From Comamonadaceae bacterium UBA4962 (GTDB lineage Bacteria > Pseudomonadota > Gammaproteobacteria > Burkholderiales > Burkholderiaceae_C), in the NCBI GenBank assembly GCA_002397315.1, contig DHAE01000024.1:1-26523 (forward strand): a DNA stretch of 26,523 bases, in the 5' to 3' direction. Every line of letters begins with the position of its first letter. Positions within the stretch are counted from its first letter, which is position 1. Both the position numbers and the translations under genes were made by a program. The notes under the pieces are model-generated. The model worked only from the letters and a program-made list of their open reading frames with translations, did not search any database and had not been told where the DNA came from. This document shows, one piece after another, positions 7,033 through 15,158 of this stretch.

Positions 7033-7071
7033 CTTGCATACCAGCGGGCACGCTTCGTGCTGGTATGCAAG
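7033..7071. promoter_or_regulatory. Inverted-repeat operator at the GntR gene start
   Basis: CTTGCATACCAGC (7033-7045) is followed after 13 bases by its exact reverse complement GCTGGTATGCAAG (7059-7071). Each arm contains a TTGCATACCA / TGGTATGCAA element, which resembles GntR FadR-type operators (T-G-G-T-A-T-A-C-C-A type). The right arm covers the regulator's own start codon, which suggests tight autorepression. An alternative inner hairpin GCACG-CTT-CGTGC (7048-7060) overlaps it. Confidence 0.68.
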
Positions 7072-7964
7072 CCATGGCGATTTCCTCCACCGACATCAGC
7101 GAACGCATCATCGAAGCGGTGATGGCGCAGAAGCTCGCACCCGGCGCGCGCCTGGGCGAGCAGCAGCTGGCCATGCTGTTCGACTGCAGCCGCACCATCG
7201 TGCGCGAGGCGCTCACCCGGCTGTCGGTGCGCGGCATCGTCACCGTGAGCGCGCGGCGCGGCTGGTACGTGGTGGAGCCCTCGCAGGAGGATGCGCGCGA
7301 GGCCTTCGAGGCGCGGCGCGTGATCGAGCTGGGCCTGATCCGCGGCGCGAAGCCGCTGGGCAAGCCCGCGCTGCAGTCGCTGCGTGCGCACCTGGCGCGC
7401 GAGAAGGCCGCCGTGCGCGGCAGCGACGTGGGCGCGCGCAGCTTCCTGCTGGGCGACTTCCACGTGTGCCTGGCCGAATGCCTGGGCAACCACCTGCTGG
7501 CCGACACCCTGCGCGATTTCACGGCGCGCACCACGCTCATCGCCATGCTCTACCAGTCGTCGCACGATGCCGCCCAGTCGTGCGAGGACCACGTGCGCAT
7601 CGTCGCGGCGCTGGAGGCGGGCGACACCGCCCGCGCCGAGGCGCTGATGGCCGAACACATCGGCACCGTGCAGAACCACCTGCGGCTGCCCGCCCATGCC
7701 GATCCGCTGGCGCAGTTGCGCGGCGCGCTCGCGCCCGTGGTGCCGGAGGCGGCGGCGCGCCCACGCCCGCGCGCGCAGGCACGTGCATTGCATTCCGACG
7801 AGGCCGGCATCGCCGCCGTCACCGCCCCTGTTCCGCGCGCGAAGCGCCGGCCCGCCGCGCTGTCGCCGCCGCCGCCGTCCCTGGCTGCTGCTTCCTCATC
7901 TTCATCCTCCCCGTCCGGCAACGACGACGACCCCTCCCCGACCTACCTAGGAGCGCTTCTATGA
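7065..7964 (+). CDS. GntR-family (FCD subfamily) transcriptional regulator
   Basis: This encodes 299 residues. The winged HTH is at about 10-72 (DISERIIEAVMAQKLAPGARL, FDCSRTIVREALTRLSVRGI, RRGWYVV) and the helical FCD ligand/metal domain at about 78-215 (EARRVIELGLIRGAK, with His residues in DFHVCLAEC, CEDHVRIVAALEAGD and MAEHIGTV). The last ~75 residues are a low-complexity Pro/Ala/Ser/Arg tail not found in the family, possibly read-through of GC-rich DNA lacking stops. Starts at 7065 or 7074 are both possible and neither has a Shine-Dalgarno sequence; both lie in the operator arm. The stop overlaps the binding-protein ATG (ATGA). It likely controls the hydrolase and/or the importer in response to the imported substrate. 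Confidence 0.84.
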   Translation: MQAMAISSTDISERIIEAVMAQKLAPGARLGEQQLAMLFDCSRTIVREALTRLSVRGIVTVSARRGWYVVEPSQEDAREAFEARRVIELGLIRGAKPLGKPALQSLRAHLAREKAAVRGSDVGARSFLLGDFHVCLAECLGNHLLADTLRDFTARTTLIAMLYQSSHDAAQSCEDHVRIVAALEAGDTARAEALMAEHIGTVQNHLRLPAHADPLAQLRGALAPVVPEAAARPRPRAQARALHSDEAGIAAVTAPVPRAKRRPAALSPPPPSLAAASSSSSSPSGNDDDPSPTYLGALL

Positions 7965-8758
7965 CCCCCACCCGCCGCCACCTCACCCTCGCCCTGGCCG
8001 CCGCCGCCCTGCTGGGCGGCACGGCCGTCCATGCGCAGAACGTGCTGGAGAAGATCCAGCAGACGAAGACGATCAAGATCGCGGTGCCCACCGACTACCC
8101 GCCCTACGGCTTCGTGGGCCTGGACCTCAAGCCGCAGGGCCTGGACGTCGCCATGGCGGAACTCATCGCCAAGGGGATGGGCGCCAAGCTGCAGATGGTG
8201 CCGGTGACCAGCGCCAACCGCATTCCCTATCTGCAGACCAAGCAGGTGGACCTGGTGATCTCCACGCTGGGCAAGAACCCGGAGCGCCTGAAGGTGATCG
8301 ATTTCACGCACGCCTATGCGCCGTTCTTCCAGGGCGTGTATGCGCCCAAGGACATGCAGGTCAAGTCGTTCGACGACCTCGCCGGCAAGACCATCGCCGT
8401 CGCCAAGGGCGCGATGGAGGAGCAGGAGCTGGCGAAGGTCGGCCCCGCGTCCATGCAGTTCAAGCGCTATGAGGACCAGGCCGCCTCCACCGCCGCCTTC
8501 GTGGCCGGCCAGACGCAGGTAATCGCCACCAGCGTCTCCAACGCCGGCCTGATGATGCAGAAGAACCCGCAACTGAATGCCGAATACAAGCTGCTGATCA
8601 AGGACAGCCCGAATTTCGTGGGCGTGGCCAAGGGCGAGGACGCGCTGCGCGCCAAGGTGAACGAGATCATCCTGGCCGCGAAGAAGGACGGCACGCTGGA
8701 TGCGATGTCGAAGAAGTGGCTGGGGCGGCCGGCGGGCGATCTGCCGCTGACGGAGTGA
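7961..8758 (+). CDS. ABC transporter substrate-binding protein, polar amino acid type (SBP_bac_3)
   Basis: This encodes a 265-residue periplasmic protein. It has an N-terminal signal peptide (TRRHLTLALAAAALLGGTAV, cleavage after VHA at about 25). The bilobed family-3 fold follows: IKIAVPTDYPPYGFV (about 45-60), LVISTLGKNPERLKVIDFTHAY, and FDDLAGKTIAVAKGAMEE at the second-lobe entry. The family uses a conserved Arg and Asp for the amino acid alpha groups. AGGAG eight bases before the ATG is a strong ribosome-binding site. It lies directly after the GntR gene and before the two permeases, so the whole importer is encoded here. Its link to a carbamoyl-hydrolase suggests a ureido or carbamoyl amino acid ligand; this is inference. 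Confidence 0.9.
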   Translation: MTPTRRHLTLALAAAALLGGTAVHAQNVLEKIQQTKTIKIAVPTDYPPYGFVGLDLKPQGLDVAMAELIAKGMGAKLQMVPVTSANRIPYLQTKQVDLVISTLGKNPERLKVIDFTHAYAPFFQGVYAPKDMQVKSFDDLAGKTIAVAKGAMEEQELAKVGPASMQFKRYEDQAASTAAFVAGQTQVIATSVSNAGLMMQKNPQLNAEYKLLIKDSPNFVGVAKGEDALRAKVNEIILAAKKDGTLDAMSKKWLGRPAGDLPLTE

Positions 8759-8760
8759 AC

Positions 8761-8885
8761 ACCCCCCTGAGGCGCTGCGCGCCTTCACCCCCTCTCTCAT
8801 GCTGCGCATGGGAGGGGGGACGACGCCAGCGGCCCGGCGGAGCCGGTTCCGCGGCGTCTGCTGGCTTGGCCTGCTCCGCGGCCAT
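8761..8885. repeat. Interspersed GC-rich intergenic repeat with hairpin
   Basis: Between binding protein and permease lies a non-coding stretch of the form CCCCCTGAGGCGCTGCGCGC ... GACGACGCC ... GGCTTGGCCTGCTCCGCGGC. I recall near-identical intergenic elements in many Acidovorax and related Comamonadaceae genomes. It contains a strong imperfect hairpin (8788-8819), pairing CCCCCTC..CATGC with GCATG..GAGGGGG, without a T tract. It could attenuate or stabilise mRNA so that the binding protein is made in excess over the permeases. The copy-number claim is from memory. Confidence 0.55.
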
Positions 8886-8940
8886 TTGATGGGTGGCGCC
8901 GTGACAGTTTCATAGGGCGTGCGCGGTGTTCGGCGCACGG

Positions 8941-9612
8941 ATGATGGATATGCAAGTTCAACTCGATTTCGGGGCCGTGCTGGTGCAGTGGCCCTTCCTG
9001 CTGCGCGGCGTGCTGTGGACGCTGGGCCTGACGGCCGTGTCGATGGCGATCGGCATGGTGGTGGGCATCGGCTGCGCCTGGGCGCGCGCGAGCGGGCCGC
9101 TGGCGCTGCGCGTGGTGGTGGGCACGTACGTGGAGCTGATCCGCAACACGCCCTTCATCGTGCAGCTGTTCTTCATCTTCTTCGGCTTGCCGTCGATGGG
9201 CATCAAGCTGAGCCCGGAGGTGGCGTCGGTGATCGCCATGGTGCTGAACCTGGGCGCCTACGCGACGGAGATCATCCGCGCCGGCATCGAGGCCACGCCG
9301 CGCGGGCAGATCGAGGCCGCGCAGAGCCTGGCGCTGAGCCGCGTGCAGGTGTTCACGCGCGTGGTGCTGCCGCCCTCGCTCAAGCGCGTGTGGCCCGCCA
9401 TGGTGAGCCAGATCATCATCGTGATGCTGGGCTCGGCCGTCTGCGGCCAGATCTCGACCGAGGAGCTGAGCTACTCGGCCAACGTGATCCAGGCGCAGAA
9501 CTTCCGCACCTTCGAGGCCTACATCGTCGCCACCGGCATCTACCTGCTGCTGGCCATCGGGCTGCGGCGCGCGCTCAACTGGGCGGGGCCGCGCTTCGTC
9601 TTCGGGAAGTGA
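8941..9612 (+). CDS. Polar amino acid ABC transporter permease 1
   Basis: This encodes a 223-residue HisM/GlnP-type inner-membrane permease with about five membrane helices. YVELIRNTPFIVQLFFIFFG is the hallmark segment of the family, and the EAA loop EAAQSLALSRVQVFTRVVLP contacts the ATPase. The start is ambiguous (ATG at 8941, 8944 or 8950; no good ribosome-binding site); I take the first ATG. It is separated from the binding protein by the 8761-8885 repeat and followed by the second permease after 14 bases. It presumably forms a heterodimer with that permease. Confidence 0.9.
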   Translation: MMDMQVQLDFGAVLVQWPFLLRGVLWTLGLTAVSMAIGMVVGIGCAWARASGPLALRVVVGTYVELIRNTPFIVQLFFIFFGLPSMGIKLSPEVASVIAMVLNLGAYATEIIRAGIEATPRGQIEAAQSLALSRVQVFTRVVLPPSLKRVWPAMVSQIIIVMLGSAVCGQISTEELSYSANVIQAQNFRTFEAYIVATGIYLLLAIGLRRALNWAGPRFVFGK

Positions 9613-9626
9613 AGGGATAAGTCACC

Positions 9627-10263
9627 ATGGTCGATTTCACTTTCTGGGACATCTTCCGCAACCTGCTGCTGGCTGCGCGCTGGACGGTGGCGCTGTCGCT
9701 CATCGCCTTCGTCGGCGGCGGCCTCGTGGGCGCGCTGCTGCTGGTGGCGCGCCTGACGCGCATCGGCTGGATCGACCGGATGGTCGGCGCCTACGTGCAG
9801 GTCTTCCAGGGCACGCCGCTGCTGATGCAGCTGTTCCTCGCGTATTTCGGGATCGGGCTGTTCGGCATCGACGTGTCGGCGTGGGTGTCGGTCACGCTGG
9901 CGCTCACGCTCTACACCAGCGCCTTCCTCACCGAGATCTGGCGCGGCTGCGTCGCCGCCATCCCGAGGGGGCAGTGGGAGGCCGCGCAGAGCCTCGCGCT
10001 CACCTTCGGCGAGCAGTTGCGCCACGTGGTGGTGCCGCAGGCGCTGCGCATCGCGATCGCGCCCACGGTGGGTTTCATGGTGCAGGTGATCAAGGGCACC
10101 GCGCTGGCGTCGGTGGTGGGCTTCGTCGAACTCACGCGCGCCGGCAACATGATCTCCAACGTCACCTACCAGCCGTTCACGGTGTTCGCCTGCGTGGCGC
10201 TGATGTACTTCGCGCTGTGCTACCCCATCAGTCTCTATGCCAAGTTCCTGGAAAGGAAAGTCC

Positions 10264-10280
<17 letters not shown>
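9627..10280 (+). CDS. Polar amino acid ABC transporter permease 2
   Basis: This encodes a 217-residue HisQ/GlnP-type permease. Its first helix is TVALSLIAFVGGGLVGALLL, the family segment YVQVFQGTPLLMQLFLAYFG follows, and the EAA loop is EAAQSLALTFGEQLRHVVVP. AGGGATAAG before the ATG serves as ribosome-binding site. Its last 17 bases overlap the ATPase gene, which points to coupled translation. Paired with the preceding permease, it forms the membrane channel of the importer. Confidence 0.91.
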
Positions 10281-11022
<742 letters not shown>

Positions 11023-11025
11023 CGG

Positions 11026-11580
11026 TCACTGGGGCTCCGTGAGGTAGCGCTGCAGGGTGCCGCCCAATGCACGCACCGCCGCCGATCGATCGAGCCCTTC
11101 CGCTGAAAACTCCAGCACGTAGCGGACGAACGCGAACCCCAGCATCTGCGAGGCGATGAGGGTGGCCCGCAGGTCCGGCCCTTCGTCGGGCGGCACCAGA
11201 ACACGGACGGCCGCGCGCAGTTGCGTCTCGAAGATCTCCTGCATGCGGGCCCGCGCGTCGGGGTGCGTCGCGGCGGCCCGCAGCAGCGACACGAGTTGCC
11301 GTCCTGCGGGGCCGTCTTCCCACACGGCGAAGAAATGCGCCGCGAGCCGCGTGCCGAGTTCGCCGCGCGGGGCCGTGCCGAGGTCCGGCAGGCGCAGGTC
11401 GAACTCCGAGGCGGCCAGGAACAGCGCCTCCTTGCTCCGGTAGTAGCGGATGACCAGCGCGACGTTCGCCCGGGCATGGGCCGCCACGGCACGCAGCGTG
11501 GTGCCGTCGTAGCCCTCCTGGGCGAACAGGCAGCGGGCCGATTCGAGGATGCGGTCTCGGGTGGCTTGCGAACGGGTCAC
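11026..11580 (-). CDS. TetR-family transcriptional repressor
   Basis: This encodes a 184-residue regulator. The N-terminal HTH at about 8-55 reads TRDRILESARCLFAQEGYDG, TLRAVAAHARANVALVIRYY and RSKEALF, a typical TetR domain with the RYY-sKe-L ending. The C-terminal half is a helical ligand domain (TetR_C-like; LVSLLRAAATHPDARA). I choose GTG at 11580 because AGGA lies eight bases upstream and the HTH then starts normally; an upstream GTG at 11649 would run through the operators. It is divergent from an FAD monooxygenase with twin palindromes between them. It very likely represses that gene and itself and is released by the monooxygenase substrate. Confidence 0.9.
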   Translation of the reverse strand: MTRSQATRDRILESARCLFAQEGYDGTTLRAVAAHARANVALVIRYYRSKEALFLAASEFDLRLPDLGTAPRGELGTRLAAHFFAVWEDGPAGRQLVSLLRAAATHPDARARMQEIFETQLRAAVRVLVPPDEGPDLRATLIASQMLGFAFVRYVLEFSAEGLDRSAAVRALGGTLQRYLTEPQ

Positions 11581-11612
11581 GGGATCGTCCTGGAATACGC
11601 ATGTGGGTTTTT

Positions 11613-11668
11613 GTAAACGCCAGTTTACTTGCGGCCTGGGTGAGTCCACAATGCAAACGCGTGTTTAC
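11613..11668. promoter_or_regulatory. Twin TetR operators between repressor and monooxygenase
   Basis: Two matching palindromes occur: GTAAACGCCAGTTTAC (11613-11628) and GCAAACGCGTGTTTAC (11653-11668). Both fit G-Y-AAACGC-N2-GTTTAC, and their centres are 40 bp apart, close to four helical turns, so two dimers could sit on the same DNA face. The second ends four bases before the GGAGG of the monooxygenase gene, so repressor binding would block it directly. Confidence 0.75.
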
Positions 11669-11682
11669 TTCTGGAGGCCCCT

Positions 11683-12864
11683 ATGGACGCAGCGCCGAAT
11701 GCACCGATCTCCACCGACGTGCTCATCGTGGGCGCCGGCCCCGCGGGCCTGGCCCTGCGGCGTGCGCTGGACCGGCTGGGCATCGCCTCGTTGCTGGTCG
11801 ACCGGCATGCGGCCGGGCTGAACACCTCGCGCGCCGCCGTCATCCATGCACGCACGCTGGAAGTGCTCGAACCGCTCGGGGTGGTGCCCGCCTTGCTGGC
11901 CGAGGGCCTGAAGACGCCGGATTTCTGCGTGCGCGAAGGCGGCGACCTGCTGCTGCGCATCGGCTTCGCGGGGTTGCCCTCGCCCCATTCCTACGCGCTG
12001 ATGTGCCCGCAGAACGTGACCGAGGCCGTGCTCGCGGCGGGGCTGGGCGGCCAGAACGCCACGGTATGGCGTCCGGCACGGCTGGTGTCGTTCACGGAAG
12101 TGCCCGGGGGCATCGCGGCGGATCTGGACTGCTTCGAGGCAGGCCCGCGGCAAGTGCAGGCCCGCTGGATCGTGGGATGCGACGGCGCCCGCAGCGACGT
12201 GCGCGCGGGCGCCGGCATCGCCTTCGAGGGGGGCGACTATGCGGAGCGCTTCGTGCTGGCCGACGTGCGCATGGACTGGCCGCTGCCCCGCAGCGAGGTC
12301 AGCCTGTTCTTTTCGCCCGAGGGTTTGATGGTGGTGGCCCCCCTGCCCGGCGGCACCGACCGCTACCGCGTGGTGGCCACGGTGGACGATCCGGACCCGG
12401 ACGTGACGCCGGCGCATGTGCAAACCCTGCTCGGCACCCGCGGTCCCCGGCCCGGCACGGCCCCCGCGATCGGGGAGCTGCTGTGGGGATCGTCGTTCCA
12501 CGTGCAGCACCGGCTGGCGGCGCAGGTGTGGAAGGGACATGCGCTGCTGTGCGGTGATGCCGCCCACGTGCACAGCCCGGCGGGCGGGCAGGGAATGAAC
12601 ACGGGCATCCAGGATGCCGTCGAACTGGCCGCCCCGCTGCACCGGGCCTTGCGCGGTGGCGACACCGGCGGGCTGGCGGCCTGGGCTGAGCGGCGCCACG
12701 CGATCGCGCGCGAGGTGGTCCGCACGACCGATGCGCTCACGCGGCTGGCGACGGCGTCCTCGCCGCTGGCGCGCGCGGCGCGGGGCGCCCTGCTCGGACT
12801 GGTGGACCACCTTCCCTTCGTGCGGCGCCGGCTCGCGGTGCGGCTGGCCGAACTGGACCGCTGA
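11683..12864 (+). CDS. FAD-dependent aromatic monooxygenase (PHBH-type)
   Basis: This encodes a 393-residue group A flavoprotein monooxygenase. The Rossmann motif VLIVGAGPAGLALRRAL is at 13-29 and the DG motif IVGCDGARSDVR at about 164-175. The GD motif LLCGDAAHVHSPAGGQGMN at about 288-306 includes the P-G-x-G loop. Family members use NAD(P)H and O2 to hydroxylate phenolic or polyketide-like rings; the substrate is not readable. GGAGG seven bases before the ATG is a strong ribosome-binding site. It is shorter than the ~500-residue PheA/MhpA types because it lacks the thioredoxin-like C-terminal domain. The divergent TetR gene and twin operators suggest induction by a xenobiotic or phenolic compound. 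Confidence 0.88.
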   Translation: MDAAPNAPISTDVLIVGAGPAGLALRRALDRLGIASLLVDRHAAGLNTSRAAVIHARTLEVLEPLGVVPALLAEGLKTPDFCVREGGDLLLRIGFAGLPSPHSYALMCPQNVTEAVLAAGLGGQNATVWRPARLVSFTEVPGGIAADLDCFEAGPRQVQARWIVGCDGARSDVRAGAGIAFEGGDYAERFVLADVRMDWPLPRSEVSLFFSPEGLMVVAPLPGGTDRYRVVATVDDPDPDVTPAHVQTLLGTRGPRPGTAPAIGELLWGSSFHVQHRLAAQVWKGHALLCGDAAHVHSPAGGQGMNTGIQDAVELAAPLHRALRGGDTGGLAAWAERRHAIAREVVRTTDALTRLATASSPLARAARGALLGLVDHLPFVRRRLAVRLAELDR

Positions 12865-12868
12865 CCGG

Positions 12869-12946
12869 GGGAACTCCAGACGCACCGAAGCCCGCATGCC
12901 TCCTGTCATGCGGGCCGGGTCGTTGCAAGATACAGCTGGAGTTCCC
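12869..12946. terminator. Nested inverted repeats downstream of the monooxygenase
   Basis: GGGAACTCCAG (12869-12879) pairs with CTGGAGTTCCC (12936-12946) and encloses a second hairpin, GCCCGCATG (12890-12898) with CATGCGGGC (12907-12915). There is no T tract, so this may be a transcript-stabilising or Rho-assisted end between convergent genes. It could also be a small mobile palindromic repeat. Confidence 0.45.
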
Positions 12947-13000
12947 GTGGTAGTTGCGCAATCACAGAACGTCAGCCAGACGTGGGGCGCGGGCGGCGCG

Positions 13001-13405
13001 TCAGGATTTCGCGCCCGCCTCGAATTCGGTGCGCGACAGGGCTCCGTCGCGGTTGGTGTCCAGCGCCTTGAAGCGCTGGCTGATGGCGGGCAGGCGGGCG
13101 GCTTCCTGCGCGCTCAGCTGCCCGTCGTGGTTGGCATCGGCGCGGTCGAACGACGCACCGGCGGACGTGGCCGACGTGGCGGTCGGCGTGCCGCCGAACA
13201 CGGCGCCGCCGCCCGCGGAGGCGGACAGGCCCTGGGCGCCGTTGCCGCCGGAGCGCGAGGGCGCGGCGTGCAGGCCGGTCGACGTGCCGGCGGACGGAGA
13301 GGTCTGCGCATGCGCCGCGGCGCCTCCCATGGCCATGGCCGCGAACAGCAGCACGCTGCGGGCGTCGAAGGAGAGGGCGGATCGTCGTTGCTGCGTAGCT
13401 GGCAT
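13001..13405 (-). CDS. Secreted EF-hand calcium-binding protein
   Basis: This encodes a 134-residue protein. It has an N-terminal hydrophobic stretch (SVLLFAAMAMGGAAAHAQ) that reads as a signal peptide cleaved after AHA near residue 33. A Ser/Gly/Ala/Thr-rich linker follows to about residue 84. Two EF-hand loops follow at the C-terminus: DANHDGQLSAQE and DTNRDGALSRTE, each with Asp at 1, 3 and 5 or equivalents and Glu at 12. Family members bind Ca2+ in the periplasm or outside; a specific role is not apparent. It is convergent with the monooxygenase and divergent from the adenosyltransferase. Confidence 0.83.
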   Translation of the reverse strand: MPATQQRRSALSFDARSVLLFAAMAMGGAAAHAQTSPSAGTSTGLHAAPSRSGGNGAQGLSASAGGGAVFGGTPTATSATSAGASFDRADANHDGQLSAQEAARLPAISQRFKALDTNRDGALSRTEFEAGAKS

Positions 13406-13561
13406 GGATGTCAGGCTCCGTAGAAGTTGAACAGGCCTTCATTGCACCGCATCGCGCGCCGACCGGCCAGCGCTTTTGCCCGCTGTTGCCCGAGTACACA
13501 ATCGGGCCTTGGTGTAACGGAGAATCGGACAACTTCTCCCCAATTCCCCCGGAAGGTCCCC

Positions 13562-14131
13562 ATGGGCAACCGATTGACACAAATCGCCACGCGCACCGGA
13601 GACGACGGCAGCACCGGCCTCGGCGACAACACGCGCGTCTCCAAGCACAGCGCGCGGCCGCACGCCATGGGCGACGTGGACGAACTCAACTCCCACATCG
13701 GCCTGCTGCTCTGCGAGCCGCTGCCCGATGGCGTGCGCACGCTGCTGGGCGACGTGCAGCACCAACTGTTCAACCTGGGCGGCGAACTCTCCATTCCGGG
13801 TTTCGAGCTGCTCAAGGACGATGCCCTGGCGCAGCTCGACGAGGCCCTGGCGCACTACAACGGCACCCTGCCGCGGCTCGCGGAATTCATCCTGCCCGCA
13901 GGCTCGCGCGCCGCCGCGCAGGCGCACATCTGCCGCACCGTGGCGCGCCGCGCGGAGCGCTCCGTCGTGGCGCTGGGCGAAGCCGAACCCGGCGCCTTGC
14001 GTGCCGCCCCGCGGCGCTACCTGAACCGGCTGTCGGACCTGTTCTTCGTGCTCGCGCGCGTGCTCAACCGCATGGACGGTGGCGACGACGTGTACTGGAA
14101 GAGCGACCGCATGGCGCGGCGCGCGGAGTAG
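13562..14131 (+). CDS. PduO-type cob(I)alamin adenosyltransferase
   Basis: This encodes a 189-residue ATP:corrinoid adenosyltransferase that makes adenosylcobalamin. The ATP-binding N-terminus TRTGDDGSTGLGDNTRVSK is at about 10-28, DVDELNSHIGLL around 40-51, FILPAGSRAAAQAHICRTVARRAER in the middle carries the conserved R-x-x-x-R-R-x-E-R pattern, and NRLSDLFFVLARVLNR is near the C-terminus. These are the usual PduO/MMAB features at the usual length. GGAAGG six bases upstream sets the start at 13562. No cobalamin riboswitch is visible in the 156 bases upstream, and no B12-dependent enzyme is nearby. It appears monocistronic. Confidence 0.92.
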   Translation: MGNRLTQIATRTGDDGSTGLGDNTRVSKHSARPHAMGDVDELNSHIGLLLCEPLPDGVRTLLGDVQHQLFNLGGELSIPGFELLKDDALAQLDEALAHYNGTLPRLAEFILPAGSRAAAQAHICRTVARRAERSVVALGEAEPGALRAAPRRYLNRLSDLFFVLARVLNRMDGGDDVYWKSDRMARRAE

Positions 14132-14331
14132 GCATCGGGCGTTCCTGAAAGACCGCGACGGGGCCGGCACGTCGGTCTGGCCACCGCGTTCACGGGGCCG
14201 CGTCCCCGGCTCGCTTCCGCGCGGCGCCCCTGCCCGGAACACGGCGCCGTCGGGTAATGGATGGGCTTGTTTTCCTACAGTCCAGCCATAGTGCCTGCCT
14301 TAAGTTTCCCTGTGAAACCACAAGGAAAACC
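14132..14331. other. Intergenic region before the glycosyltransferase operon
   Basis: These 200 bases hold no supported gene. A less GC-rich tract at 14258-14330 (TTGTTTTCC, CATAGTGCC, TTAAGTTTCC) is the likely promoter zone for the downstream operon. I cannot assign a confident -35/-10 pair. Confidence 0.35.
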
Positions 14332-14469
14332 ATGGCACGCATCGAATGGGCCGGGCCGTCGCGGAATGCACGGCACCGGCGCTGCCGCAGGGAGGAGCCC
14401 GCGGAGATCCTGCAACGCGCGGCATGGCGGCCGTCCCAGGGCGTACGCACGCCAGGGGCCCGTCCATGA
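14332..14469 (+). CDS. Possible leader ORF overlapping the glycosyltransferase start
   Basis: This 45-codon frame starts at an ATG with the best ribosome-binding site in the region (AAGGA, six bases upstream). It ends at a TGA that overlaps the glycosyltransferase ATG in the arrangement ATGA. The peptide is Arg-rich (RNARHRRCRREEPAE) and matches nothing I know. The glycosyltransferase itself has only a weak AGGGG before its ATG, so translation of this frame could deliver ribosomes to it by coupling. It may equally be a chance frame in the mRNA leader. Confidence 0.32.
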   Translation: MARIEWAGPSRNARHRRCRREEPAEILQRAAWRPSQGVRTPGARP

Positions 14470-15158
14470 TCGGCGTGGTCGTTCCCGCGCACGACGAGGA
14501 AGCGTGCCTGGGCGAGTGCCTGGACGCGCTGCGCATGGCCGCCCTCCATCCCGCACTGCAGGGTGAGCACGTGGACATCGTGGTGGCGCTCGATGCCTGT
14601 TCCGACCGTTCCGCCGACATCGCCGCGCGCTACGGCGTGCGCACCCTCTCGCTCACGCGCCGCAACGTGGGCGCCGCGCGTGCGGCCGGGGCGCGGGCCG
14701 CGCTGGATGCGGGCGCCCGCTGGCTCGGGTTCACCGATGCCGACAGCACCGTGGCGCACGACTGGCTCGCCTCCCAGCTCGGGCTGGCCAGCGAGGCGGT
14801 GTGCGGCACCGTGGAAGTGCGCGAATGGGGCAGCTACTCCGACGATCTCCAGCAGCGCTACCGCATCGCCTACCACGACGTGCCGGGCCACCGCCACATC
14901 CACGGCGCCAACCTGGGCGTGGCGTCCGGCGCCTACCTGCGCGCCGGGGGCTTCCAGGAACTGTGCACGGGCGAGGACGTGGCCCTGGTGCGCGCCCTGG
15001 AGGCGACGGGCGCCTCCATCGCCTGGACCAACCTGCCGCGCGTGGTGACCAGCGCGCGCCGCCAGTACCGCGCGCCGGACGGCTTCGGCGCGCACCTCGC
15101 GGGCCTGGCGGGCATGGCCGCGGCCGCCACCTGGGCCGCCGCGGGAGGCATGGCATGA
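14466..15158 (+). CDS. Family 2 glycosyltransferase
   Basis: This encodes a 230-residue soluble GT-A enzyme without membrane helices. MIGVVVPAHDEEACLGECLD (1-20) is the nucleotide-sugar binding start, the metal-binding DADS motif sits at 91-94, HGANLGVASGAYLRAGGF (146-163) is the acceptor-side segment, and GEDVALVRAL (169-178) supplies the catalytic E-D. The start at 14466 is set by the family N-terminus. The donor sugar and acceptor are unknown. It is the first of four genes joined by ATGA-type overlaps (dehydrogenase-like, PIG-L deacetylase, methyltransferase). It presumably transfers an N-acetylhexosamine or hexose that the deacetylase and methyltransferase then modify; that order is inference. 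Confidence 0.87.
   Translation: MIGVVVPAHDEEACLGECLDALRMAALHPALQGEHVDIVVALDACSDRSADIAARYGVRTLSLTRRNVGAARAAGARAALDAGARWLGFTDADSTVAHDWLASQLGLASEAVCGTVEVREWGSYSDDLQQRYRIAYHDVPGHRHIHGANLGVASGAYLRAGGFQELCTGEDVALVRALEATGASIAWTNLPRVVTSARRQYRAPDGFGAHLAGLAGMAAAATWAAAGGMA

Noticed and set aside
13406..13561. Possible cobalamin riboswitch before the adenosyltransferase
   Set aside because: The gap is only about 156 bases and I see no B12-box-like sequence or the expected multi-stem fold.
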